In this document: piece by piece, positions 47,105-56,510 of the stretch
Numbering within the stretch: the first letter of the stretch is position 1
Layout of the letters: each line of letters opens with the position of its first letter
DNA from: Agrobacterium rubi TR3 = NBRC 13261
Lineage (GTDB): Bacteria > Pseudomonadota > Alphaproteobacteria > Rhizobiales > Rhizobiaceae
Length of the DNA: 64,000 nucleotides
Reading direction: 5' to 3'
Assembly (NCBI RefSeq): GCF_000739935.1
Contig: NZ_BBJU01000020.1
Span: forward strand, 62,001 to 126,000
Notes under the pieces: model-generated
What the model was told of the DNA's origin: nothing
Databases searched by the model: none
The model's input: the letters and a program-made list of their open reading frames with translations, nothing else
Program-made: the position numbers and the translations under genes

Positions 47105-49129
47105 TCAGAATTCTTCCCAATCCTGGGCAACCGGCTTGGCAGAGGTTTCAACCTTCGGTGAGAAGGCTTTCGCCAGGCTCTGGCCAAGGGCCCGGGCAGG
47201 AGACGAGACAGGACGCGCGGTCGGCTGAGCGATCCTTGCTGCAGGGCGCGGAGCCGATGCATAGACTGGTTTGGGCGCTGAGGCAGACGACGAACGCGGG
47301 ACGCTGTGCGGTGCTGGCTTGAAGGCCGTGGCTGCGCGCGCGCCGTTGCCGAGGTTGAACTGACCGATCAGTTCGTTCAGGCTTTCGGCTTCCCGTGCCA
47401 GAGCGTGGCTGGCGGCGGTCTGTTCTTCCACCATGGCTGCGTTCTGCTGTGTACCCTGATCCATCGTGTTGACGGCGGTGTTGATCTCTTGCAGGCCGGT
47501 TGCCTGTTCGCGGGCCGCCGTAACGATGGTTGCGACGTGCGAGTTGATTTCCTCGACCTCGACAATGATCGCCTGCAAGGCTTTGCCGGTTTCGCCTACG
47601 AGGTTCACACCGTTTTCGACCTGCGCGCTGGATGCGCCGATCAGAGCCTTGATTTCCTTGGCAGCATTGGCAGAACGCTGCGCCAGTTCACGCACTTCCT
47701 GTGCCACAACCGCAAAGCCCTTGCCGGCCTCACCGGCACGTGCGGCTTCGACACCGGCATTGAGCGCCAGAAGGTTGGTCTGGAAAGCGATGTCATCGAT
47801 CACGCCGATGATGTTGGTGATCTCGCCGGACGACTTCTCGATTTCCTGCATGGCGGCAACGGCCTTGCGCACGACGACACCGGAGTTTTCTGCACCTGAG
47901 CGAGCGCGCTGAACCAGAGCGCTTGCCTCTTCCGCACCCTTTGCACTGTCACGCACTGTGGTTGTGACCTGTTCGAGGGCTGCGGCCGTCTGTTCGATGG
48001 AGGCTGCCTGCTGTTCGGTGCGGCGGGAAAGGTCGTCTGCGGACGATAGCATTTCGGAAGCGCCGGCATTGATGGCCGAGGCGTTTTCACCCACGTTGCG
48101 AAGAGCGTCCTGAAGCTTTTCCAACGAGTTGTTGAAGTTGACGCGCAGCGGCTCCATGGAGTCTGCAAATGGCGTTTCGATGCGGTACACCAGATTGCCA
48201 TCGGAAAGAGACTGAAGACCTTTCGCCAGTTCTTCGCTTGCAAAGGTTTGCTCGGCGTCGGCCCGTGCCTTTTCCGCTTCGTTGCGGCGGCGGTCTGCCT
48301 CCGTCGAAGAGCGCATGCGATCGCTTTCGTCCGCAAGGCGCGATTTTTCGATACCGGCTTCCTTGAAGACCAGAACGGCCTTCGCCATCTTGCCGACTTC
48401 ATCGCCACGGTCCAGCGCTGGAACCTCGACTGTCGTGTCGCCACCGGCCAGACGGCTCATGGCGTCCGTCATGCCGACAATCGGGGAAACGATGGCGCGC
48501 GACAGGGCCCAGATCAGCAGCATAGCGACGACGCCAGCGGCTGCACCGCCGCCCAGAAGTGCCAGTTCAAGATTGGTATGGGCGGCAGCCTGAGCTGCAA
48601 CCTGGGCTTCCGACGCAATGGTCAGCTGCTCCTTGATCTTTGCAGCCGCGGCACGGAAACCATCCAGCTGGCCCTTGGCCTGATTGCGACCGATCTCGAT
48701 GATTTCCGAAATCGGCGCTTCAGTGGTCTTGCGGGCCGCCATCTGTGGCTGAGCCAGCTGCGTGTAGAACACGGTTGCCGTTGCCTGCATGTCGTCGATG
48801 GCTTTCTGGATGTCCGGCTGGCCAGCGGCCAGGTTGCGGGCCTCATCCAGTTTCTTCAACATCAGGTCACGCTGGGCAAAGACGTCATTGTATGTGCTGT
48901 CGCTGCGGAACAGCAGGAAGCCGCGCTGATTGACCGCCTGCTCCAGCATCGCCGCTTTCGCGTCATCGACATTCGATATGATCTTGGCGGTGTTTGTCTG
49001 CCGCTCCGAGACGCGCTTGGCTTCAACCGTTTGCAGGAAAACAGCCGCCGATGCGACGAGGCACACGCCCATCAGGGCGACGAATGTCGCGACCAGCTTC
49101 AGGTTGATAGGTAAATTTTTCAAAGACAT
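47105..49129 (-). CDS. Methyl-accepting chemotaxis protein
   Basis: A 674-residue chemoreceptor: helix 1 at about 15-33, a periplasmic four-helix CHASE3-like sensor ([16 protein letters not shown] near 75-90), helix 2 near 190-210, HAMP, then the signalling domain with the invariant hairpin [53 protein letters not shown]. It ends in QDWEEF, the CheR/CheB-docking pentapeptide, after a Pro/Ala-rich linker. ATG at 49129 follows AAAGAG; a GTG six codons earlier has only a weak site. Ligand unknown; no che genes nearby. Confidence 0.95.
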   Translation of the reverse strand: MSLKNLPINLKLVATFVALMGVCLVASAAVFLQTVEAKRVSERQTNTAKIISNVDDAKAAMLEQAVNQRGFLLFRSDSTYNDVFAQRDLMLKKLDEARNLAAGQPDIQKAIDDMQATATVFYTQLAQPQMAARKTTEAPISEIIEIGRNQAKGQLDGFRAAAAKIKEQLTIASEAQVAAQAAAHTNLELALLGGGAAAGVVAMLLIWALSRAIVSPIVGMTDAMSRLAGGDTTVEVPALDRGDEVGKMAKAVLVFKEAGIEKSRLADESDRMRSSTEADRRRNEAEKARADAEQTFASEELAKGLQSLSDGNLVYRIETPFADSMEPLRVNFNNSLEKLQDALRNVGENASAINAGASEMLSSADDLSRRTEQQAASIEQTAAALEQVTTTVRDSAKGAEEASALVQRARSGAENSGVVVRKAVAAMQEIEKSSGEITNIIGVIDDIAFQTNLLALNAGVEAARAGEAGKGFAVVAQEVRELAQRSANAAKEIKALIGASSAQVENGVNLVGETGKALQAIIVEVEEINSHVATIVTAAREQATGLQEINTAVNTMDQGTQQNAAMVEEQTAASHALAREAESLNELIGQFNLGNGARAATAFKPAPHSVPRSSSASAPKPVYASAPRPAARIAQPTARPVSSPARALGQSLAKAFSPKVETSAKPVAQDWEEF

Positions 49130-49402
49130 CGACAACTCTTTCGACACGCTTCAGGTGTGACCGAACGCAAAGCGGCCGTGACACCACACAATGTATTTGG
49201 GGAGGCCCGCCTTCATGGCGGAAATGTTGAGTCTGAACTCAGCTTTACGAGAGAATGCCACCAAGCCGTTTATTTTCGCTTAAACTCGTAGGTTGCCGCA
49301 GATCCATACAACCCCGTTCAAAATCGCACTTCGCGCCTGGCTCTCCGCTTTGCCGCTACAAAACGCTTGCCTTCCGGGCTTTTGACAGTCATTGACACGG
49401 CT

Positions 49403-50155
49403 ATGTCTCATTCATCTGAAAATCACCGGCTGGACCAGCTTCTGGTATCGCGCGGCCTGTTCGCCAGCCGCTCTCGTGCGCGCGACGCGGTTGCGCGCGG
49501 CACCGTGCGCGTCAACGGCAAGGTCGTCACCAAGCCCAGCCTGACATTTCCCGGAAATGTCGTCTTCGAGATCAGCGATCCTGCGCAGGATTATGTGTCG
49601 CGCGCAGCCTTGAAACTGGTTGCAGCGCTCGACCATTTTCAGATCGACCCACGCAACTGCGAATGTCTCGACGTCGGCGCCTCCACCGGTGGCTTTACCG
49701 AAGTGTTGCTGAAGCGCGGCGCGTCTCATGTCACCTCCATCGATGTCGGCCATGGCCAGATCCATCCGCGCATTGAAAACGACCGGCGCGTCACTAGCAT
49801 CGAAGGTTTCAACGCCCGCTTTCTGACCAGTGACGATATAGACAACCGCCCGATCAATTTCGTCGTCTCGGATGTGTCCTTCATCTCGCTGAAACTGGCG
49901 CTCGCCCCTGCCCTTGAACTGGCAGAGCCCGAAGCGCTGGCCATCCTGCTCGTCAAGCCGCAATTCGAGGCCGGACGCGATGCGATCAGCAAGGCTGGTC
50001 TGCTCAAGGAGCCGGAGACGGCACCGGCGGTCGCCGCAGAACTCGAACGCTGGCTGGTCGAAGACATGGGCTGGGTCAGCCTTGGCCTCATCCCCTCGCC
50101 CATTGCAGGTGGTGATGGCAACGAGGAATTCCTTCTCGGAGGCAAAAAGCCATGA
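49403..50155 (+). CDS. tlyA: TlyA family rRNA 2'-O-methyltransferase/putative hemolysin
   Basis: A 250-residue protein: S4 RNA-binding domain at the N-terminus (HRLDQLLVSRGLFASRSRARDAVARGTVRVNGKVVTKPSL) and an FtsJ-like methyltransferase with ECLDVGASTGGFTEVLLKRGA and SDVSFISLKLAL. In Mycobacterium and Campylobacter TlyA methylates 16S/23S rRNA riboses and loss gives capreomycin resistance. The ATG at 49403 is the family start; the ribosome site is weak. Stop overlaps the next ATG by 4 nt. The 273 bp before it hold promoters for this gene and the divergent chemoreceptor. Confidence 0.93.
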   Translation: MSHSSENHRLDQLLVSRGLFASRSRARDAVARGTVRVNGKVVTKPSLTFPGNVVFEISDPAQDYVSRAALKLVAALDHFQIDPRNCECLDVGASTGGFTEVLLKRGASHVTSIDVGHGQIHPRIENDRRVTSIEGFNARFLTSDDIDNRPINFVVSDVSFISLKLALAPALELAEPEALAILLVKPQFEAGRDAISKAGLLKEPETAPAVAAELERWLVEDMGWVSLGLIPSPIAGGDGNEEFLLGGKKP

Positions 50156-51402
50156 CCGCCCAGACCGTGAAAATACAAAGCCTTGGCGCACAGGGCGATG
50201 GCATCGTCCACTGTCCCGACGGCCCGGTCTATGTGCCGTTTGCACTGCCGGGCGAAACGGTAGCGATTGCCCGCGTCAAGGACGTGGGCACGATCATGTC
50301 GATTGCCGAGGCTGCTCCCGAACGGCGTGAGCCCGCCTGCCGCCACTTCGGCCCGGATGGCAAGAACGGCACATGCGGTAGCTGTTCCCTACAACATCTG
50401 GCAGACGAGCCCTATGATGTCTTCAAGCGCAGTCTGGTCGTTGCCGCCTTGAAGTCCAAGGGGCTGGATGTCGAGGTTGGTGCACTGGTGCGCTGTCGTC
50501 CCGGCGAAAGACGCCGCGTGGTGTTTACTGCCCGCAAAACGGAAAAAGGTCTGCTGCTGGGCTTCAGCCAGGCCAACAGCCACCATATCGTCGCCATCGA
50601 GGAATGTCCCGTCACCACGGACGGTATCGTCTCGCGGCTGGATGCCATTCGTGCGATCGGTCTGCCTCTTGCCTCCAATGCCGAGCCTTTCCGCATTACC
50701 GTGATGGAGACGCTCTCGGGTCTCGACATTTCCTTCGAGGGTATCAAGGCACCCGTCGACAAGCAGCGCCGGACCGCGACCGAAATCACTCTTGCCACAC
50801 GCGGCATTGCCCGTGTTTCCATTGCCGGAGAAATTCTGGTCGAGCCGCAAAAGCCCGTCATCGAGTTCGACGGCGTTAAGATTTCGCCACCGTCCGGTGG
50901 TTTCGCGCAGGCCACCAAGCAGGCCGAAGATGCCATGGCGGAACTGGTTCTGGCGCATGTGGGGAAATCAAAGCGCATTGTCGACCTGTTCAGTGGTTCC
51001 GGCACATTTGCGCTGCGGCTGGCCCGTCTCGGCAAGGTGCATGCGGTGGAAGCCGAAGACAAGGCGCTCAAGGCGCTCGATCTCGCGGCCCGCAACACGC
51101 AGGGCCTGAAACCCGTCACCACCGAAAAGCGCGATCTGTTTCGCCATGCGCTGACCATCAAGGAACTGAAGAATTACGACGCCGTCGTGTTCGATCCACC
51201 GCGCGCGGGTGCGGAAGCACAATGCAAGGAACTGGCGAAAAGCAGCGTCAAGAAGATCGTAGCGGTCAGCTGCAACCCGCTGTCGCTCGCGCGTGATCTC
51301 GCCATTCTAGTCGAGGGTGGTTACCGCATGACCAAGGTGACGCCTATCGACCAGTTCCTGTGGTCGCCGCATGTGGAAGCGGTTGCGACGTTAGAGAAGT
51401 AA
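50152..51402 (+). CDS. Class I SAM-dependent RNA methyltransferase (RlmD/RumA family)
   Basis: A 416-residue 5-methyluridine-type methyltransferase. TRAM-like N-terminus, [4Fe-4S] cysteines C63, C75, C78 and C152 (CRHFGPDGKNGTCGSCSLQH; EECPV), SAM motif FSGSGTFALRLARLG, FDPPRAGAE with catalytic surroundings, and VAVSCNPLSLARDL holding the nucleophile cysteine. The target is probably a U in 23S rRNA, though the rhizobial enzyme has not been assigned by sequence alone. ATG overlaps tlyA stop (ATGA), so both rRNA enzymes are coupled. Confidence 0.92.
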   Translation: MTAQTVKIQSLGAQGDGIVHCPDGPVYVPFALPGETVAIARVKDVGTIMSIAEAAPERREPACRHFGPDGKNGTCGSCSLQHLADEPYDVFKRSLVVAALKSKGLDVEVGALVRCRPGERRRVVFTARKTEKGLLLGFSQANSHHIVAIEECPVTTDGIVSRLDAIRAIGLPLASNAEPFRITVMETLSGLDISFEGIKAPVDKQRRTATEITLATRGIARVSIAGEILVEPQKPVIEFDGVKISPPSGGFAQATKQAEDAMAELVLAHVGKSKRIVDLFSGSGTFALRLARLGKVHAVEAEDKALKALDLAARNTQGLKPVTTEKRDLFRHALTIKELKNYDAVVFDPPRAGAEAQCKELAKSSVKKIVAVSCNPLSLARDLAILVEGGYRMTKVTPIDQFLWSPHVEAVATLEK

Positions 51403-51410
51403 GCTACTTC

Positions 51411-51531
51411 TCCCTCATTCCTGTGCTTGTCACAGGAATCCAGCCAGCCCAAGTCGTTGGGCTGAAAAGACTCTTCCCGCCGCGCAGACGCGCGCCGACT
51501 GGATTCCTGTCACAAGGACAGGAATGAGGGA
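51411..51531. repeat. Palindromic mosaic repeat, copy 2 (111-bp core at 51416-51526)
   Basis: Second copy of the element at 39309-39419, differing at about 13 of 111 positions. Terminal hairpins ATTCCTGTG / CACAGGAAT and ATTCCTGTC / GACAGGAAT; the middle stem CAGCCCAA / TTGGGCTG is perfect here. Outer TCCCTC / GAGGGA extends the inverted ends. Starts 9 bp after the methyltransferase stop and ends 12 bp before that of the convergent secreted-protein gene. Confidence 0.87.
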
Positions 51532-51542
51532 ACTCGCTGTCC

Positions 51543-51863
51543 TCACCAAGCCGTATCGATATTGCCATTCCCCACGACACCGCTGCAACGGCAGCGTCCA
51601 CCCACACGCCCCTGCTGCACCGGGCAGACATAGGGCCGGGAGCGGTTGGCGCTATCGGGTGGCGTCACGACGCAGACGAAACGCTGTTTGCGACGGTCGT
51701 AACCGTTGTTGCGGTTGGATTGACCGGCCTGGCTGTTGAAGTTCTGCACTTCGATGACATCGCTCTGTGCTGGCTGCGACATCAACGGCGGCTGGAAACT
51801 GGCCGCTTCCGCGAGGCTGGAGAGCGACATGAGGGCGAGCGTTGCGAAAACGACTTTACGCAT
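51543..51863 (-). CDS. Small secreted cysteine-containing protein, unknown
   Basis: A 106-residue protein: signal peptide MRKVVFATLALMSLSSLAEAASF, a spacer with QNFNSQAGQSNRNNGYDRRKQ, and a C-terminal part with four cysteines (RFVCVVTPP, RPYVCPVQQG, GRCRCSG) in 35 residues, suggesting two disulfides. No family recognised. ATG at 51863 selected for the signal peptide; a 29-codon longer frame has no ribosome site. Confidence 0.7.
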   Translation of the reverse strand: MRKVVFATLALMSLSSLAEAASFQPPLMSQPAQSDVIEVQNFNSQAGQSNRNNGYDRRKQRFVCVVTPPDSANRSRPYVCPVQQGRVGGRCRCSGVVGNGNIDTAW

Positions 51864-51959
51864 GGTGGCGGCTTTCTTGAAAGACGGGTGTTGTTGAGCA
51901 AAGACTAACCAGCCTTCATCAGCAATTCCATAAGACCCGACCACTTTCATCAGCCACGC

Positions 51960-52718
51960 TTAACGGCGCATGAATGCCTCAAAGGCAGCCTTGGCTTCCG
52001 CGCTTTGCAACTGCGCTGCAAAATGCACAATCTCGGCGTCGATGCGCGCACGAACCTCAGAGACATCGCCGCGCAGCAGATCACGGGCGATCTTCAAGGC
52101 CTTGGGTGGCTTTGTGGCGAGCGAAGCTGCGATTTTCAGGGTTTCACTCTCGACATCGGTTTCGGATACGACCTTCCAGATCAACCCGGCCTGTAGCGCC
52201 TGTTCGGCGGAAAAGCCCTCGCCTGCTGCCAGCAAAGCGAAAGCCCGCTGATGGCCCATGATGCGCGGCACGAGCAGGCTGGAGGCCGCTTCCGGCACCA
52301 GCGCCAGATCAACGAACGGCGTCTTGAACAGGCTGCGGCTGGAGGCCACCGTGAGATCGCAATGCAGGTTGAGCGTCGTACCGATTCCGATGGCCAGACC
52401 ATCGACGCCGGAGATAATGGGTTTGCCGACGCCGACCAGCGCATGCAGGAAATCCCCAGCCGCCAGCCTGCCCTGCCCGCCGGACACAGCGAAAGCCATG
52501 AAATCGGCCATGTCATTGCCTGCCGAAAAGCAACCATCGGAGCCGAGGAAAGCGATGGCCCGCACATCAGCGTCGGCATCCGCCGCCTGCAACGCCTCGA
52601 TCATGGTGCGATACATGGCGTCGGTGATAGCGTTTTTCTTTTCCGGTCGGTTAAAGCGTATGACTTCGACGCCCGGTGCTGTTTCAGGCCGTTGCACGAG
52701 AATGGGCTCTGCGGACAT
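51960..52718 (-). CDS. Enoyl-CoA hydratase/isomerase family protein
   Basis: A 252-residue crotonase-fold protein. GSDGCFSAGNDMADF forms the oxyanion/CoA segment and VDLALVPEAASSLLVPRIMG carries the Glu equivalent to E164 of rat enoyl-CoA hydratase. The other Glu (E144) is replaced: GLAIGIGTTL has Thr at that place, as in the PaaG/isomerase-type group, so it may be an isomerase or another crotonase. GGAGCTATCC precedes the ATG. It follows the acyl-CoA dehydrogenase gene by 10 bp, forming one operon. Confidence 0.9.
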   Translation of the reverse strand: MSAEPILVQRPETAPGVEVIRFNRPEKKNAITDAMYRTMIEALQAADADADVRAIAFLGSDGCFSAGNDMADFMAFAVSGGQGRLAAGDFLHALVGVGKPIISGVDGLAIGIGTTLNLHCDLTVASSRSLFKTPFVDLALVPEAASSLLVPRIMGHQRAFALLAAGEGFSAEQALQAGLIWKVVSETDVESETLKIAASLATKPPKALKIARDLLRGDVSEVRARIDAEIVHFAAQLQSAEAKAAFEAFMRR

Positions 52719-52728
52719 GGATAGCTCC

Positions 52729-54513
52729 TTATGCCAAAACGGCGCGTGCCGCCTCGAGGCTTGCGGCACCGGCAATGACTCGGTCTTTCAGGGCCGCTGT
52801 TTCCGCCAGCAGATTTTCAGCCGTAAAGCGGCAAAGTGCGGCGCGGTTTCCAGCCTGTCCATCATCCACAGGCGCAAGCGCGCCCTTGGCATGATAGGCA
52901 CCGGTCAACGCAAGGCCGAAAAGCCGCTGGTAAGGGGTAGCGCCTGACAGGGCCGCGGCCGTTTCTCCCTTGGCGATAGACGCCAGCATCCATTCCGTCG
53001 CCTCTTCCAGATCGGCAAGGCTCTGCTCCAGATAGCGTGCGGTCTCGCCCAGCTCAGGCTTGTTGGACGCACGCACAGCTTCGGCCTGTTCTTTTAGCTC
53101 GGAAATGAAGCCGCGAACCTGCGCGCCTTCGGACAGCGGCAGCTTGCGCATGACGAGATCGATAGCCTGAATACCGTTGGTGCCTTCATAGATCGGCGCG
53201 ATGCGGGCATCTCGCAGATAGCGGGCAGCACCGGTTTCCTCGATAAAGCCCATGCCACCATGGACCTGAATGCCAAGAGAGGCCACGTCCACCCCCGCAT
53301 CGGTGGAGAAGGATTTTGCAATCGGGGTCAGAAGGGCAGCCCGTTCCTGCCAGAATTTCTGCTTTGCCGCATCGGTCTCAGCGTGGCTCATGTCGATGGC
53401 GTGGGCACAGGAGAAGGAAATGGCGCGCGAGCCCTGCGTCAGCGCTTTCATGGTCAAAAGCGTTCTCGCAATGTCGGGGTGCTCGATGATCGGGCTCATG
53501 CCCGTGGCTGTCGTGCCGGGCGCCTTGCCCTGCGTGCGCTCCTTGGCGTAGGCGATGGCCTTTTGTGTTGCCGCTTCGCAGATCGCGACGCCCTGCATGC
53601 CGACGGCAAGGCGGGCATTGTTCATCATCGTGAACATGCAGGCCAGACCCTTGTTCTCCTCGCCTACGATCCAGCCGATGGCACCTTTTTCGGCACCGTA
53701 ACGGCCATCACCGAAAATCATTGTGCAGGTGGGAGAGCCGTGAATACCGAGCTTGTGCTCCAGCGCGTGGCAGAAGAGATCGTTGCGCTCACCCGGTTGA
53801 CCGGCCTCATCGGGCAGAAATTTCGGCACCAGAAACAGTGATATCCCGCGCGTGCCCGCAGGTGCATCCGGCAGACGCGCCAGCACCAGATGGATGATGT
53901 TGTCGGCAGCGTCGTGCTCACCCCAGGTGATGTAAATCTTCTGTCCGAAGATACGGTAGCTGCCGTCACCGACGCGTTCCGCCCGGCTCTTCAGGGCGGC
54001 GAGGTCCGATCCGGCCTGCGGCTCGGTCAGGTTCATCGTGCCGGTCCACACGCCGGACACCAGCTTCTCCAGATAGATTGCCTTGAGGTCTTCGCTGCCA
54101 TGGGCGGCGATGGCTTCGACCGCACCCATGGTGAGTGTCGGGCACAGCGCAAAGGCCATGGAGCCGGAGTTCCACATCTCGAGCGTCGCGACATTCAACA
54201 GGTGCGGCAGCGCCTGACCGCCGAACTCTTCTGGCGCGGTCAGGCCATTCCAGCCGCCTTCGGCCCAGCGTTTGTAGAGATCGGCCCAGCCATCCGGCGT
54301 GCGCACGGCGCCGTCCACCAGTTTGGAGCCCTGCTTGTCGCCGATACCACCGAGTGGCGCGACCTCGTCGGTGGCGAAACGGCCGGCCTCGTGAAGAATG
54401 GCATCGACGGTATCTTCATCGAGATCACCGAACGCGCCCTCATCGAGTGCCGCTTTGAGACCCGCCACATGTTTCAGCGTAAAAGCGATATCGTCTACCG
54501 GTGCGAGATACAT
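52729..54513 (-). CDS. Acyl-CoA dehydrogenase (long, DmdC-like form)
   Basis: A 594-residue flavoprotein that oxidises acyl-CoA to enoyl-CoA, passing electrons to ETF. MNLTEPQAGSDLAALKSRAERV and YITWGEHDAADNIIHLVLARL bind FAD, and IAPIYEGTNGIQAIDLVMRKL holds the catalytic Glu. The ~200-residue C-terminal extension with the DmdC-type end marks the AcdH/DmdC class also found in 3-methylmercaptopropionyl-CoA dehydrogenases; substrate not readable. GGAGGAGGCAGG precedes the ATG. An ACGT dyad operator lies 59 bp upstream. Confidence 0.92.
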   Translation of the reverse strand: MYLAPVDDIAFTLKHVAGLKAALDEGAFGDLDEDTVDAILHEAGRFATDEVAPLGGIGDKQGSKLVDGAVRTPDGWADLYKRWAEGGWNGLTAPEEFGGQALPHLLNVATLEMWNSGSMAFALCPTLTMGAVEAIAAHGSEDLKAIYLEKLVSGVWTGTMNLTEPQAGSDLAALKSRAERVGDGSYRIFGQKIYITWGEHDAADNIIHLVLARLPDAPAGTRGISLFLVPKFLPDEAGQPGERNDLFCHALEHKLGIHGSPTCTMIFGDGRYGAEKGAIGWIVGEENKGLACMFTMMNNARLAVGMQGVAICEAATQKAIAYAKERTQGKAPGTTATGMSPIIEHPDIARTLLTMKALTQGSRAISFSCAHAIDMSHAETDAAKQKFWQERAALLTPIAKSFSTDAGVDVASLGIQVHGGMGFIEETGAARYLRDARIAPIYEGTNGIQAIDLVMRKLPLSEGAQVRGFISELKEQAEAVRASNKPELGETARYLEQSLADLEEATEWMLASIAKGETAAALSGATPYQRLFGLALTGAYHAKGALAPVDDGQAGNRAALCRFTAENLLAETAALKDRVIAGAASLEAARAVLA

Positions 54514-54571
54514 CCTGCCTCCTCCCGAAGCGTCAGCTTTGCAATGCGATAGCCTTCGGGGCTAATTGATT

Positions 54572-54587
54572 TTTACGTAAACGTCAA
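54572..54587 (-). promoter_or_regulatory. ACGT-N2-ACGT dyad upstream of the acyl-CoA dehydrogenase operon
   Basis: TTTACGT-AA-ACGTCAA, an almost perfect inverted repeat of TTnACGT, 59 bp before the start codon and inside a TTGACG-like -35 region on the minus strand. Such ACGT-N2-ACGT dyads are typical of MerR-family regulators of branched-chain and acyl-CoA catabolism (LiuR type). The naming of the regulator is from memory of that motif and is an inference. Nothing else is seen in the 258-bp gap to the next gene. Confidence 0.5.
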
Positions 54588-54771
54588 TTTGAAAAATCCG
54601 GTGTTGCGATCAACTTGCCCTTCACGCGGTTTTTATTGGCTGGTCTGGCCTTGCCGTAATTGACATGACTGTAATCAAACCGTCACAAAACTCTGGTCAG
54701 CATGATGTCATCGCAAAAGCGGGACGACTTGTGCCGCTGCCTGCCGCGATTGCCGTTTCAGGATCACGCCC

Positions 54772-55767
54772 ATGGACATTCCTCACCCCGCCATTCCCGG
54801 TCTCGTCTGGGCCTATCGTTTCCGCCCCGGCGTGGAGCCCTGCACCCGCTTACCCCCGGATGTGGAGCTTGCCGAGCTACAAACCGAAGACGGCTTTTTC
54901 TGGCTGCACCTGAACTTGGTCGACTCGCGCGTCGTCGGCTTTCTTGAAAACATGCCAGGGCTCGATGAAAGCATGAAGGCGAGCCTGACGACGCATGAAA
55001 CCCACCCTTCCATCGTGGTGGATGAAGGCGCGCTTTATGGGACGCTGGTCGATTTCCAGCGGGAGTTCGATCAAGAAACGCGTGATATCGGCTGGCTGCA
55101 TTTTGCGCTGGGCGAACGCTACATCATCACCACCCGCCTGCAACCGCTGCGCTCCGTCGATCGCCTGCGCGCTGCCATCGACAAGAACCCCAAGCGCTAT
55201 TCGACGCCGTCGCATATCTTCGAAGGGCTGGTCGCGGAGTTTCAGCGCAGCCTGATTGCGCTGGTGATGGAGACCACCGAAGAGCTGAACGCCATCGAGG
55301 ATATCGTCTATGACAGCACTCCGCGCGATGAGCGCCGCAGGCTGGCACCGGTGCGGCGCACCGTGGTGCGCCTCCATCGGCATCTGCGCACGGTGCTGAC
55401 GTTGATGCGGAGAGCGTCTGCGGCCGATGAGGAGGAAATGCCCTTCGGCTTCGAAGATATCGCGGCCCGGCTGACCGGTCGTCTGGAATCCATCGATCAC
55501 GACGTCTATGCGCTTCAGGAGCGGGCTCGGCTGTTGCACGAGGAAGTGGACTCGAAGCTATCCTCTGAAACCAACCGACACCTCTATATTCTGTCGCTTA
55601 TGACGGCGTTTCTTTTGCCGCCCACGCTGGTCACGGGCTTCTTCGGCATGAACACCGGTGCGCTCCCCTTCACCGAAGGCACCAGCGGAACGGTCTATGC
55701 GGCGAGCTTCATCGTGGCGTCCATTCTGTTTGCCTGGGTGGTCTTGCGCCGCGCGGGCATTCTGTAA
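54772..55767 (+). CDS. CorA/ZntB-family metal transporter
   Basis: A 331-residue 2-TM-GxN protein: a cytoplasmic domain of about 260 residues rich in long helices, then two C-terminal membrane helices (LYILSLMTAFLLPPTLVTGFFGMN and TVYAASFIVASILFAWVVLRR). The pore motif is GMNTGALPF; the N-T-G-x-L-P ending is nearer the ZntB than the CorA form (GMNxxxMP). E. coli ZntB moves zinc, so this may too, but cation choice cannot be fixed from sequence. ATG at 54772 begins a Pro-rich head; no strong ribosome site is seen. Confidence 0.88.
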   Translation: MDIPHPAIPGLVWAYRFRPGVEPCTRLPPDVELAELQTEDGFFWLHLNLVDSRVVGFLENMPGLDESMKASLTTHETHPSIVVDEGALYGTLVDFQREFDQETRDIGWLHFALGERYIITTRLQPLRSVDRLRAAIDKNPKRYSTPSHIFEGLVAEFQRSLIALVMETTEELNAIEDIVYDSTPRDERRRLAPVRRTVVRLHRHLRTVLTLMRRASAADEEEMPFGFEDIAARLTGRLESIDHDVYALQERARLLHEEVDSKLSSETNRHLYILSLMTAFLLPPTLVTGFFGMNTGALPFTEGTSGTVYAASFIVASILFAWVVLRRAGIL

Positions 55768-55773
55768 ACGCAA

Positions 55774-55805
55774 AAACGCCGCCCGTTTGGAGCCGGGCGG
55801 CGTTT
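55774..55805. terminator. Bidirectional terminator after the ZntB-like gene
   Basis: Twelve-bp perfect stem AAACGCCGCCCG / CGGGCGGCGTTT with an 8-nt loop, 6 bp after the transporter stop. T-runs on both sides, so it also ends the convergent BA14K gene, whose stop is 23 bp beyond. Confidence 0.85.
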
Positions 55806-55828
55806 CGCGTTTAATGGTGTGAGACCGA

Positions 55829-56323
55829 TCAGCCGTAAGGCGAGTAGCAGGTCTGACGTGGGCCGTTATAGGGCTGGAACGTGTTGCTGTAGGCATCGTA
55901 GGAGCGATAGCGACCGAAGCACCAGTTGACGTGGCTCTGGCTGAGGCCAGCGCGCGGTGCCGCTCTGTAGACAGGACGCGGACGGTATTCAGGCACAGGG
56001 CGATAGACTTCGCGTGGCTGGGCGAGCGCACCACCGATGATGGCACCCGCGCCAAAGGCTGCCAGCGGGAACCAGTAGCCGTTGTGATGGCGATAGCCTG
56101 GGCGGTAGTCGCGATAACCACGATGGCCGCGATAATAGCCACCGCCGTAGTCGCGTCTGTAACCACGGTCACGCCAGTATTGCACGTTCACGACGCCGCT
56201 ATCGGCCTTTTCGACTGCTGGTGGAGCAACAGAGATTGGCATGGCCTGTGCTGGCACGACAGAGCCCGCAGCAATCAACGCCGAGAACCCGGCAGCCCAA
56301 ATGGTCTTCACATAGTTTTGCAT
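55829..56323 (-). CDS. BA14K family exported protein, paralogue 2
   Basis: A 164-residue protein with a signal peptide (MQNYVKTIWAAGFSALIAAGSVVPAQAM), a middle part full of Tyr, Arg and Gly (YWRDRGYRRDYGGGYYRGHRGYRDYRPGYRHH), a short hydrophobic segment (FPLAAFGAGAIIGGALA) and the C-terminal BA14K core WCFGRYRSYDAYSNTFQPYNGPRQTCYSPYG. BA14K was found as an immunoreactive, lectin-like protein in Brucella. ATG with GGAGGAAATCAG upstream. Paralogue of the next gene; the two share the hydrophobic and BA14K parts. Confidence 0.9.
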   Translation of the reverse strand: MQNYVKTIWAAGFSALIAAGSVVPAQAMPISVAPPAVEKADSGVVNVQYWRDRGYRRDYGGGYYRGHRGYRDYRPGYRHHNGYWFPLAAFGAGAIIGGALAQPREVYRPVPEYRPRPVYRAAPRAGLSQSHVNWCFGRYRSYDAYSNTFQPYNGPRQTCYSPYG

Positions 56324-56510
56324 CTGATTTCCTCCATCCACGACCGGATACTCTGCCGGCGCATTGTGAATAACGATGTTGTCTTCTTGGTATTCCAACC
56401 CACAAAACGTGGGGTCTATTTATATGTTACTCAGATTATAAATGGCTGGCTGAACCCAGCATTAACAGTGTGTTCACAGTCACTTGATGGGCTCTCAATT
56501 AATACAATAG

